The notes under the pieces are model-generated. The model did not search any database, was not told the origin of the DNA, and was given only the letters and a program-made list of their open reading frames with translations. Below are positions 9,796-24,718 of a DNA stretch of 26,324 nucleotides, piece by piece. Source of the DNA: Pelomyxa schiedti (taxonomy: Eukaryota; Evosea; Pelobiontida; Pelomyxidae); assembly GCA_020536535.1 (NCBI GenBank), contig JAHLWZ010000177.1:672-26995 (forward strand). The letters are read 5' to 3'. Made by a program: the position numbers and the translations under genes. The stretch's first letter is position 1; each line of letters begins with the position of its first letter.

Positions 9796-12457
9796 TTACA
9801 CCACAAACTGGTCATACTTTGCTTTCCTCTCAGCAACGAGGGCATCAGAGCAGGCACAAGGGGTGGTTAGTACCATGTGGTACTCGCACTTGGCTGGTTC
9901 GCTGGCTGATATCAGCTCAGTCTTGGCTCCGCAAACAACTTCAACCTATGGGCATGTGAGTGTGGGGTAGGTACATAAGTGCGGAGTGTGTGTTCCGGTG
10001 TAATGATGATGCCGGTTAAGGTGTGCTTGTATGAATTGTAGTGTGGGTGGTGCGGTGATACTGTGCAGGTGATTGTGAGGTTGGATTGTGTTAGTTGGGA
10101 TGTTTTGTTACCTTGGCGGACCTATCGGGGCCGTTCCAGCAATGTACACCTTTGGTGTACTCCATAACGGCGTGGTCTCCGATCCAGTGCTCCCATGTTC
10201 TGTAAGTATTTTTAGATGAAGGAATAAGATGCGGCGGGTTACCCGAGAGATGTGGATGACCCAGATGAATCTTGGGAGGCCTTATCAAATGGACATACTT
10301 TGTATGTGTACCTGGGGAAAGTATGAAAGATTGATTTTTTTTGGGTATGTGCGAACTGTTCAACATCAACAGAATAACACTGATCCACCAGATAAACAAA
10401 GCAGTGATCCTCACCTAAAAAAAGAGGATTTGAACTTTTGGGACTCAGATTGAGGAATACCATAGTCTTTCTCCAAGAACTTATCAGCCTTATCTAGATC
10501 AGATTGTAGGGATCTTTCTCGAGACCGGGCAGCACTGAGTTCATCCTCTGCCTTTTTGGTTGCTGAAAAATGTTTGAGTTTCATTTAGGTAACTCGTGAG
10601 ATATTATATAGATTACAACTACAACCATCAGTAGTGACATGTGGAAGTGGAGGTTTGCGTGTGACAAGTGACACTAACCACCACACACGTGCAGACACCC
10701 ATTTAAAGGGTGCTGCTACATAACCAAGCCACCCCCCTTCCCATTTATCAACACATTCAATAGTTTCATGTAAGGGTGTCTCTGTACCTACCACTGTCAG
10801 AAAAAAAGAAAAACCAAGGTAAAATATAATAGGGGAAGACCTTCTTTGAATGGGGCAAGCTCGGGATCGTCAACTGGGTTATATTGAGGCTCTTCTGCTG
10901 GGATCTCCGCCGCTTTCTCCTCTTCCACTGGTGGGACGATATCATTGAGCCTTTCTGCAAAAGAAATGATAAAAGTTAATAAATTGCTGTGTAAGTTATA
11001 TAACCTTCTTCTGGCAAATTCTTATTTGGATCGAGTTCTTCCATAATTATATCGTCGGGGTCAATGGGTGCACTGTGTGGTAAGTGTTTGTGCTTATGTT
11101 TCTTATCTCTCTTTTTCTTATCTTTCTTATCTTTCGCTTTCTTATTTTCCTTTTTATTTTTTTTATGGTGTGATGTTGTGGTATCTTCAGTGGCCATGGG
11201 TGGGTTGGGCAAATGTTGTTGGGTTTGAGGAGAGATAGAAGATACTGACTCGCCATCACCGCTAGTGAATTTAAGAATATAGGCAAGTGTTGTTGTGTTG
11301 TCACCAACCTTGGTTGTTCATTAATCGGTTCAGCAGGTTCATTATTTGCATCTGAGAAATGATGACAACTAAGCTTTCCGGGGGAACGAAGTACCTTTGG
11401 TGGGTTCATCCACATGGTGTGCTAAACAAAATTAATGATACAGACAAACTAGAAGGCAAACCCTGATTAAGCTCCTCCGCTTTTTTATCTTCAAGTTCTT
11501 GGATGTCATCTTTTATTTCTGAATAGTATTAGAATGCAAGCAATTGCAGAGGAAAATCTTTACTTTCAAGTCTGGCCACTTCCTCCTTTGCTTCATTGAG
11601 CTGAACTCTGTCGATAACTGAGTCCAAAATTTCGATAGGAGGGAAATACCTTACTGCGTCCGCTTGTACTTTCATTTCACTATAAGAGGCAGTACCACTA
11701 GTACTCAGAGATTTTCTCTCTTCTAAACCCTTTCAGAAGTGAGGATGCCTTGCCGGTGTTATTGAATGGTACTTGTATAGCAGCATCTAATTGTGCCTTG
11801 GCAGCGATTCTCTCAGCAGCACCGAGTTCAGTGCACGCGTTTTTGCACTTTACTTTCCCAGCGTATTCATCACTACCATCACAACAATCTGGCATAAAGT
11901 TAATTAAAACTTCACTAACCATAAGATGGGAACAAACCGCAAATCCCATCATTGACAAAAGATGAAGGAATGCTAATTGGTATATACCCCCTATTTGCGC
12001 ACTTGAATTTCCCAACAGGGCAAGCGGAAGTCACTGAACCAAACCAAACCAAATAAACAAAAAAAAAAGTAAGAGTCAACCAGTTGCAAGTCAACAAGTT
12101 ACAGAAACCAAACCAAACGAAACACAACACCAAACAAGCACGGAAGGGTGTATTATGGGAGGCGAAGCAGCACACACACACAGAGAGAGATAACACAACA
12201 CAACACAACGCACGTGGCTCGTCGAGGCCATCGACCGGGCAATCGCAGTAGTCGTCGTTGACCCTCGCCGCCGGCACATCGACCCACCCGCCTGCTGCTG
12301 CTGTCCCATAACCCGCTTGGCACCGCACCCCCTGCTGCTCGCTACCGCCCTCCCCGCCCGCTGCGGCAGGTGACACCGCCACCGCGACCGCGACCGCGAC
12401 CGCAACCACAACCACCCACGTGCTCATGCACCAACAAACACAACAACCTGCCCGCAT
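9796..12457 (-). CDS. Glucosidase II beta subunit (ER N-glycan trimming)
   Basis: Regulatory subunit that recruits the alpha subunit and binds mannose so that glucose is trimmed from N-glycans in the ER. Inferred exons (minus): 12457-12214, 12033-11938, 11888-11773, 11729-11650, 11607-11564, 11518-11462, 11421-11395, 11351-11309, 11261-11005, 10954-10841, possibly 10793-10788, 10562-10461, 10414-10357, 10311-10243, 10199-10112 and 9945-9796. This gives 514 or 516 residues (human about 528). The N-terminus is a hydrophobic Val/Ala signal peptide. Two LDL-receptor-A-like repeats follow: VNDDYCDCP...DEPLTSAC and FVNDGICDCCDGSDEY. The middle is charged coiled coil with a Lys/His-rich tract. The C-terminal MRH domain has paired cysteines and motifs CPFDKASQ, VHCWNGPDRS, VCGAK and SEPAKCEY. 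The end reads YDQFVV, with no HDEL/KDEL. An alternative start is the Met at 12427. Confidence 0.93.
10788..10793 (-). other. Candidate 6-nt microexon in the glucosidase II beta gene
   Basis: Six bases lie between a canonical acceptor (ending CTGACAG, closing a typical 47-nt intron) and a canonical GTACAG donor. Including them adds two valines (KEVVATKKAEDE) and keeps the frame. Skipping them (one intron, 10563-10840) also keeps the frame and gives KEATKKAEDE. Only transcript data can decide. Confidence 0.4.
12170..12190. repeat. (CA)n(GA)n simple repeat
   Basis: A CA run followed directly by a GA run, inside the first intron (12034-12213) of the glucosidase II beta gene. That intron is unusually long for this window (180 nt) and is otherwise rich in AAACC- and ACAAC-type repeats. 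Confidence 0.85.
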
Positions 12458-12664
12458 CGTCTCACCAAAACTTTTATTGTAAAGTTGCTCAGTCGCCGAA
12501 TGACTACTCACTAGACTGGGTCCCCCAATTCCCTTTGGGGAAGGGATGCTCCCAGCATAACAACAGAGAGAGACCAGTGCGGTCGGGCTCCATGTTCTAC
12601 CTAGAGTGTTCGGGCACATTTTGAGTGGTAGACTCACAGGAATTTTTTTGTTCTTGAGCATAGC

Positions 12665-13915
12665 CTAACACAGGCCCAAGTCATCAGAGTGTGAGAGAAC
12701 AGCAATGGGGGTACCAGTCATCACGTCAGTGATGGCTACGCGGGCCACACGCTTGCCTGTGCCACTGGGTTCTGGAACCCCCTGGAATCCTGCCAGAATG
12801 TACCCACAGTCAGCGGCCGTGGGCACAACAGTGCCGTAGTACCCGTATGTCAGAGCCGGCCGGGTCACATCCGCCGTGTGGTACATGTCATAGCTGTTAC
12901 CGGGGTGTGTCACGCACCAGTGCTCAGGCCCTATCACCTCGATTTCGTATTCTCCCCGCGGTTGTATGACTTCTGATTGGAGCGTATCAGTGTCGAACAG
13001 GATTCCGCAAGGGAAACGGTGCAGAGTGCACAGGGTTGTGCCCTTCCACACCACCCCGACTGGTGATGGTGGAATATCCACCTGCCTCGCAATCACAATG
13101 GACTCTGCCGCGTAGCTTGCAGGCAAGTCCACAAACAGAACACATCCCGATTCAGGGTCACCAACACCACCGCCGCGAACAGCACATGCCAGGACAAACT
13201 CATCATCCCGTAGCCTAGAGAAGCACCCCCACTCAGAAGAATACTTTGGACCCAGCTCCACACAGACACACTTTTCCACAGCACAATCATCACCATCACC
13301 ACCACAAGAATAATCACCATTCCCATTGTTCCCAGGAATTCTTCCCAGCCTGCACACCAACAGCTTGAAGCACAGTCCCATAACCAGCCACTTCGAATTG
13401 CACTTGAGCAGAGCGTTGCGCGTGATTCTGCCGTCGTCTCGCCTGGCCACCGTGCCAACAACAGCCCCAGTGCGGCCGTCCACGTGGTTCAGCGTGACCC
13501 ATGAGTCCTCGCAGCAGTAGCTCGCCGTGAACACCGTCCTCGCGCGGCCGCGGCCGGGGCACCACGCCCCAAACGTCGCGAGGGTCGCGCGCCCGCGGTC
13601 GGGGTCCGAGCGCACGCACGAGTGGACGACGCCGAGGGTGCACGAGACCCCCAGGAAGACGTGGAAGTGCGCCGCGTCGTCGGTGGTGCAGCCGCCCCTG
13701 CTCAGCGTGGTGGCCACGGTGAACGCCGAGACGGCCGCCGGGCGGACCACCCAGGGGCGCCCCAGGGTCTCCCCCAGGAGCGAGGGGGAGCACGGCAGAA
13801 CCCCCGCCCCCCTTGCTGGACCGCGGGCCCCGCATATTGGCAGGCACCCGCAGCACAGGGCCACGAACTGTGCCCGTGCGTCAAGAACCGGGGCGAGGGA
13901 CGCCGTGAGGTCCAT
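12665..13915 (-). CDS. Uncharacterised GC-rich single-exon protein
   Basis: One uninterrupted frame of 416 residues from the ATG at 13915, with no intron needed. I do not recognise a family. The N-terminal third is rich in Gly, Arg, Ala and Cys, with paired cysteines (VALCCGCLPICGARGPARG). The remainder alternates hydrophobic and polar stretches with recurring Trp-centred segments (SKWLVMGLCFKLLVCRLG, EHWCVTHPG, GVVWKGTTLCTLHRFPCG). That pattern could suit a beta-propeller or other all-beta fold. I see no signal peptide, transmembrane segment or catalytic motif. GC content rises strongly across about 13420-13900, unlike the AT-richer neighbours, and CpG-rich codons are common. The open frame extends upstream to 14110, but that part is AT-rich and belongs to the intergenic gap. 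A lineage-specific family member or a transferred gene are both possible. Confidence 0.7.
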   Translation of the reverse strand: MDLTASLAPVLDARAQFVALCCGCLPICGARGPARGAGVLPCSPSLLGETLGRPWVVRPAAVSAFTVATTLSRGGCTTDDAAHFHVFLGVSCTLGVVHSCVRSDPDRGRATLATFGAWCPGRGRARTVFTASYCCEDSWVTLNHVDGRTGAVVGTVARRDDGRITRNALLKCNSKWLVMGLCFKLLVCRLGRIPGNNGNGDYSCGGDGDDCAVEKCVCVELGPKYSSEWGCFSRLRDDEFVLACAVRGGGVGDPESGCVLFVDLPASYAAESIVIARQVDIPPSPVGVVWKGTTLCTLHRFPCGILFDTDTLQSEVIQPRGEYEIEVIGPEHWCVTHPGNSYDMYHTADVTRPALTYGYYGTVVPTAADCGYILAGFQGVPEPSGTGKRVARVAITDVMTGTPIAVLSHSDDLGLC

Positions 13916-14018
13916 TCTGGATTCGAAAATGGGTGTGTTTACAAGAATCATCAACGGCCAAAAACAAAAAAAAAAGCACAACAGATTTACACAACTAAAA
14001 AAAAGATTTTTGAGAGTT

Positions 14019-15474
14019 TCAAGTATGAGGTAAGAGAAATGCAAGGGGTACATGTAGCCTGGTTCTCCAGTATGCTTCGTTGTGTCCATGGTTTGTCCAT
14101 ACCATGACAAGTGCCATAGGTGGTTGTGATTCCTGTGTGGTTGGTGGTGATGTGTACATGGTGTAGCCTATGTCAGGAAGCAGGTGTGATAGTTGGTCCA
14201 GGAGGGGTGGGTAGTCCTTGTCCAGTTCAATGGTACCGGAATCGAGGTAAATCCTCTTGCCGGTGGGTATTTCTTCTGGGTGATGTGCGAGATATTGGAC
14301 AAATTCGCCATGGGATAGGATGAGGTGAATAGATAAGCATGCGGCACCACCAAAGAGTTGCGGGTATTTGCACAACATCCAAAGCGATATTATTCCACCC
14401 ATACTGCTTGGTGTGAAAATTCGATGTGAAATACGGGTGAAAAAACCTCGATCCCATTAAAAAGGTCTGTGCTGGAGGAAGGTGCACATTGTAATCAGTT
14501 TCAATCATGGGTTTAACAGTAGTAACCACAAAATTCATGTAGGCATCCCCAGCAGCGTTGATGAAGCCAGGACTATATTCCTTATTGCAATTAAATCGCG
14601 ATGATTGTTGGATGATTCAGGAACCTGGTATCTGCAGGCTGAACACCAGATTGCTACCACCAACACATTAGAGCCAAGGATCGCGAGTGCTTCGTCCAAT
14701 CCCCAATCTATTCCAGTAGATGCACAAGTCGAGGGGTCAAACAGATTTTGCCCGTCGTGGCAGTACAGAACAGAATTTGGTGGGGATGTTGAGGCTGTAC
14801 GGTACACATCGACATATCGAAACCCCGTGAAATCAACGACAACGTGGCGCCGGAGTTGCACTACCCTGTTATTCTTTATTACTGTTACAGGGAAGCTCCA
14901 ACCGGTTTGTTCCCCCTGCCGTGGTGTTCAGTTGAAAGAATAATAAGTAAGTAACTCACTCTAATGTCATTCCTCTCAGGATTGTCCCAAGTTGTGTCAA
15001 TACATATAAGAGCGCCATTCTGAGCAGGTAACAACAGTCTCCGGTTTCCACAACTTTACAAACCACCAAAGGTGAGATAGATTCATTCAGAACGGATTTG
15101 GAAAAGACAAATACACACAAGTGCTCCCACGCCAAACCCCGTGGCCCACCTCTGCTGTCAGTGTCACCCACAAGGAACTTGAATTCAACAGTCATACTAG
15201 TAGTATCAACGGAATCATCAGGAATAGGCACAGCCACAGCGCCATTCCAAACGTGGCCATGTGACCAGAACATCCTTGTTGGTATTTCCCATCCCCCAGG
15301 CCAGCTACCACAACAATACACAGCTATCAATATTTTCTCAGTTAGTTACATCTCATGGATAAATGTAAATAACCCTGCAGTGATGGAATGGCAACCCACA
15401 AGTGCGTGTGACTTACATTTTCCGAAATCTACTTGGTGCCCAACACAAAACACAACTACCACAACGCGTCCCAT
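14019..15474 (-). CDS. CBM20 starch-binding domain fused to an alpha/beta-hydrolase esterase
   Basis: Inferred exons (minus) are 15474-15417, 15323-15115, 15019-14960, 14915-14625, 14580-14447 and 14406-14019, giving 379 residues. The N-terminal ~110 residues resemble a CBM20 module: a short strand (VVVVVFCVGHQ), VYCCGSWPGGWEIP, a WNGAVAVPIP strand, EFKFLVGD and the closing TWDNPERNDIR. This module binds alpha-glucans such as starch or glycogen. The rest is a putative esterase (esterase D/IroE-like): VLYCHDGQNLFD holds the oxyanion region, IDWGLDEAL follows, then ACRYQEYSPGF. The nucleophile elbow is GSSSMGG, the acid is probably in YLDSGTIELD, and the His in NHGHNEAYWRTRL. The catalytic triad is therefore complete. 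No secretion signal is obvious, although the N-terminus is hydrophobic. An action on glycogen-bound esters or on a glycogen-associated substrate is inferred. Confidence 0.87.
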
Positions 15475-15592
15475 TCGGTGGCTTGTTATTACACGAAATC
15501 ACTGGTAATAATTTACGATTTTTTATTTCTGGATTATTTTTGCTGTGTGGGTATTGGTATTGTACACAAGGTGGAATGTGGATACATAGAGC

Positions 15593-16773
15593 TTAGAAGG
15601 AGCTTGTGTTGGGGTGCCTGGACATAAGAAGTGGTGAGGAGGAGGCTGTGGGTGTAGTGAGTGAAACTGACACATGAGAAGGTGTGCCTTGTAGGTTGTT
15701 TTGGTTGTTGGAGCTGCTGCTCAACACCGCTGTTGGTTGCTGTTGTGTTGGTGGGGCAGATGGTGATGCGGCTGCTGTTGATTGGGATAGGGTGGTCGAA
15801 GTTGTGGAGTTTTCTCGCCAGTTACGGACCTGCTCAAAAAGATACACTCCGGCAGCGGCAGCAATAGTTTGATCGTTGTATCTCTGGGAGTGACATAGCA
15901 CTGTTTTGTTGGTTAGTGGTGACAAGGATGAGAGAGACGGTTTTACTTGGGCATGGCAAATCGGGGGATTTAATGTACCCTGGGAGTACATCCTCCCCAG
16001 TAAGAAGGCGCTTGATGAATGCCTGGAGACAGTCCACACAAATGCAATGTGAACACGGGAACCATATCATGATTTGTCCCACCCGTCCTGTTTCAGACTG
16101 TAAACAGTATGTTAGACAACAAATGTTAGGTTTTATTTGCTTGTACACACAGATAGACGGTCGCAGTACTCACAGATGACCTGGGGAGATCCAACATCGC
16201 CGAAAAGCGGCGAGTTGAATACAGAATCCTCGCCAAACAGAGGAGTTTCGGAACTGCACTGAGGGCATTTCGAGAAGCATTCAGCGGCATGAGGTGGGCG
16301 ACATTGTGGGTCTTGGCATATTACTTGCAGGTTTGCCAAATCTAAAAGCCCAAGAACAAAACAGGTTTTTTTTGTTTTAGTATGTAGATATGGCACAAAA
16401 AAAAAATAGCGGGCTTGCGCACCGTCTAACGTCAAAGGATCATGGGAAACCATGACAGCTTCGCCCATGCACTTTTTGCATTTAATTCGTAGTTTCGGCT
16501 TTACAACCAACAGGCATTTTGTGCACAACGTGTATCCCACTATTGTAAACACCAACATTAGAAATTGCATCACTCAAAGTAAGGGAAGACGGGTGAATAG
16601 ACAGACACACGTTCGCGGTTGTGCCAATTAGCGGACTTTATGGGCCCCAGGCACAGGTTCCTTATACATTCTCTCCTATCAGACTCCCTCGCGGTCCTTT
16701 GGTATAAAACGAAATCCGAGTTTTCTCTCAAAACCCCGGATGGTGCCGCTACAAACGACGTGCCCCGGTACAT
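15593..16773 (-). CDS. Parkin-type RING0 domain protein without RING1-IBR-RING2
   Basis: Inferred exons (minus) are 16773-16611, 16539-16423, 16341-16151, 16097-15947 and 15900-15593, giving 309 residues. After about 55 unrecognised residues comes a cysteine-rich region matching the RING0 (unique Parkin) domain in order. GYTLCTKCLLVVKPKLRIKC corresponds to Parkin's CxxCQRVQPGKLRVQC. Then come a DPLTLDDL segment, ICQDPQCRPPHAAECFSKC, ICEYCD, and the CSHCICVDCLQAFIK...LPGYIKSPDLPCP segment that parallels Parkin's VICLDCF...GYSLPC. Beyond this the protein becomes a Ser/Thr/Pro/Gln tail and stops. No RING1, IBR or RING2, and hence no catalytic cysteine, is present. I also see no ubiquitin-like domain at the N-terminus. 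The start at 16773 is the first ATG in the frame. An E3 ligase function cannot be assumed; zinc binding is likely. Confidence 0.8.
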
Positions 16774-17035
16774 CACTCCCCTGCTCGTTCGTCGCTCGCT
16801 TTTTTTTAGGTTTTTAGGTGTTTAGGTTTTTTCGTTGAGCCACAGAACGAAACAAATCGCCAAGTTCCCAACTGAATCGGGGCTCCAACTTGTGTGATGA
16901 GGAGTGTCTCAACTTGTGTACTGAGGGGTTCTGCCATCTATTCAACGATCCCGAAGACTCAAGGGCCCATGAGTAGCAGACAGAGGTCACCATCCCAGAT
17001 CTGTTAATTGGTGCGCTCGTCAGTTTTTGTGTAAA
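16774..17035. promoter_or_regulatory. Divergent promoter region between the RING0 and Spg1-like genes
   Basis: 262 nt between two outward-facing start codons. It contains a T-rich patch with three TTTAGG-like units at about 16800-16834 and an imperfect 24-nt tandem duplication at 16886-16933. No gene or tRNA is apparent. Regulatory function is inferred from position. Confidence 0.4.
16886..16933. repeat. Imperfect 24-nt tandem duplication
   Basis: Two adjacent 24-nt units, 16886-16909 and 16910-16933, both begin CAACTTGTGT and share TGAGG at the same offset. They differ at several positions. They lie in the divergent promoter upstream of the Spg1-like gene, so they may be a duplicated regulatory or 5' UTR element. 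Confidence 0.65.
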
Positions 17036-18147
17036 ATGTCGTCTGGTGCGGGGGGTGTAGCGGAAGATCCGAACGTGTCGTCGTACGACACAGCCATAGT
17101 TACGTCAGTTACGGTAGATCCGAACGCGCCCCCGCCCACGCAACTGTTGCCGTCTGCGTCCGCAAACTCCGCAAATGAAGTAATGCTCAAAGTGGCCATG
17201 GTACCCAATTTGTGTGGCTGCACATTGTCAACATTTTGCCCTCGCATCCTTTTGTTTTTTTTTTTTTTTTGATCAATATATTTTTATTATTCCAATGTTT
17301 TTTTCCCCATTTTAAATTCTATTATTTGGGTGCCCGAATGTCTTCGAAAATATGAAAGCACCTTTATTGACGCCTTCGACTTTTTTTTATTCTTGTAAAA
17401 GTATCTTGCACTCAATAAAGCACAAAAAGATTGGCGACACAGAAATTGGAAAAACCTCACTAATGGTTAGATATGTCAACGGGCTTTACGACGATATGAT
17501 ACCCACCATGGGTATGCCTTCCTGATATTTAAACCGCATTACAATTACTTCAAACAGGAATCAACTTCATGGAGAAGAAGATTACGCTCAGAAATAACAG
17601 AATCATTTTCTCCATTTGGGATCTTGGTGGTTTGTGCGACGCTTTCCATGGAATTTTTGTTCAATGTTTTCTAGGTCAAAAAGATTTTGTAAGTATGTTA
17701 CCAATAGTATGCCAGGAAGCCGTCGCAATATTATTCATGTTTGACCTCACCAGAAGAACCACACTCACCAACATAAGAGAGTGGTACCGACAAGCACGAG
17801 GTTTTAACAAAGTACACACATTACCCTACAACATTACCCTTACCTGGCTGTAGACAGCAGTACCGATTCTTGTGGGTACCAAGTTTGATGCCTTCCTCAA
17901 AATCGATCCGGAGGAACAGCTTAATGTTAACAAACAAGCTAAAATGTACGCCCACGCCATGAAGTGCCCGCTCATTTACTCCTCATCCCTCCAAGGTTTT
18001 TATTTCCCACACCTTTACTCAAGAATAAACAACAAAATAGGTGTCAATGTGCAAAACCTCTTCAAAATTATCCTAAGCAAAGTCTTCGCACTGGGATGCA
18101 CCATACCGCAAAGTGAAGAAAACGGGACAGCTATTCTCATCTACTGA
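17036..18147 (+). CDS. Spg1/Tem1-family small GTPase
   Basis: A Ras-superfamily GTPase. The fungal members trigger septation or mitotic exit from the spindle pole body, and amoebozoan homologues act in cytokinesis. Inferred exons are 17036-17200, 17430-17511, 17558-17629, 17675-17811, 17854-17995 and 18041-18147, giving 234 residues. A 50-residue Ser/Thr/Pro/Ala extension precedes the G domain. Motifs are the P-loop GDTEIGKTS, switch I region YDDMIPTMGINFMEK, switch II DLGGQKDFVSMLP, the family hallmark FMFDLTRRTTL...EWYRQARGFNK, the G4 box GTKFD in place of NKxD (as in Spg1/Tem1), and the G5 region SSSL. The C-terminus FKIILSKVFALGCTIP followed by AILIY is also typical. There is no prenylation cysteine, as expected for this family. 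The first intron (17201-17429) is long, at 229 nt, and lies just before the P-loop. Confidence 0.93.
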
Positions 18148-23741
<5,594 letters not shown>

Positions 23742-23798
23742 GCAAACCCCATGTTACTATGAGGGGAGTCTGTAGATCAGCTTTCCTGTGACTGGGAA

Positions 23799-23804
23799 AA
23801 TAAA
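23799..23804 (+). terminator. Polyadenylation signal of the PFO fusion gene
   Basis: AATAAA in an A-rich context, 58 nt after the stop codon at 23741. The position is typical for a eukaryotic cleavage and polyadenylation signal. Use of the site is inferred. Confidence 0.5.
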
Positions 23805-23938
23805 AAAAAAGAGAGTTATGTTTTTACTGGAAAGAATTGCCTATGAGCGAATTGAGTTGTTAATTTTTCGGTCAATTTGAGGCTTTTGGCCATAGGGAAA
23901 TGGGCGTGGGTATAATTAACCTTCGGGGTTTGAAGCTT

Positions 23939-24473
23939 CTACATGCCGCAGATGTAGCCGGTATCAGCATTACCTTTGATGACAATATCTGCGCCACAGT
24001 ACTCACTTACAGGGGTGCCTGTGTTGCACAGTTCCTTGTTGGTATTGGCCTCAAGTGCTCTTATAGTGTACCATACTTCCTCTAATTGGAGAATCCGTGG
24101 GTATTATAGTATGGTGAATGTTGGATTATTGTTTGTGGAATGGAAAGGGAACAAACCACAGCCCAGTTTTCCTTCCTGGAGAAAAAAGATAAGTACTAAT
24201 AAATACACACAACGGCACTTACAACGGATTTTTCCAGAGCCATGTCATTGTATATTACACCGTCGATTTCCATTCTAACCAAAATGGTCTTGTCACACAT
24301 GTTGTAGACCTAAACCAAAAATTAGTCGTTATACATAGGGACGCAGGTTTCCGGTTTTAGAAAGAAACAAGTGCGTTTGTACGCACAAAAAAGTTGCCGT
24401 CCCAACCACAGGCCATCCCTATCATCATCATGCAAATAACAGCCACAACACCACAAACTATGTTCCTCTTCAT
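23939..24473 (-). CDS. Small predicted secreted protein, family unknown
   Basis: Inferred exons (minus) are 24473-24387, 24309-24223, 24175-24157 and 24081-23939, giving 111 residues. The first exon encodes a classic signal peptide (MKRNIVCGVVAVICMMMIG, then MACGWDG). The mature part has about six cysteines, with segments NMCDKTILVRMEIDGVIYND, GKLGCEEVWYTIRALEANT, ELCNTGTPVSEYCG and a C-terminal GYICGM. The third exon is only 19 nt. I do not recognise the family. The spaced cysteines and beta-rich pattern suggest a small disulfide-bonded extracellular or lysosomal domain. It ends tail to tail with the PFO gene across 197 nt. The splice model is consistent in frame, but the donor of the second intron has a near alternative that omits one Val. 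Confidence 0.6.
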
Positions 24474-24718
24474 TCTTTGTTGTTTTAACAACTTATTTGT
24501 CTCTTAGTCCGTTTGTTGTTTTGTTTTCGTTTTTGTGATCGTTTCGAGGAAGAAAAGTCAATCGCCAAGGCGGATCGAAGTGTGCGACGCGTTTTCGGTG
24601 GAAAAAGGACAACAACAAATCCTCGGAAAAAGTGGAGACTCGTTGTGGTTGTTTGTGATCTACAGAGATTGATGGGATTCCCTCTTTGACTGGTGTAATT
24701 TTTATTAGTACAGTTACT

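Noticed and set aside
10585-10794. Open frame within the glucosidase II beta gene
   Set aside because: It is interrupted by the need to join the flanking KEDE-rich coiled-coil exons, and its content (Trp/Val-rich) does not match the family. It is better explained as intron.
13314-13856. 180-residue minus-strand frame and several plus-strand frames in the GC-rich block
   Set aside because: They are overlapping shadows of the 416-residue frame, made possible by high GC and few stop codons. They are Arg/Gly/Pro-biased.
13916-14110. N-terminal extension of the unknown single-exon protein up to 14110
   Set aside because: The extension is AT-rich, runs into the 3' end of the CBM20-esterase gene, and changes sharply in composition at the internal ATG at 13915.
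16840-17035. Possible tRNA between the RING0 and Spg1-like genes
   Set aside because: A GGTTCT-like segment was noticed, but no matching B box, acceptor stem or anticodon arm could be formed.
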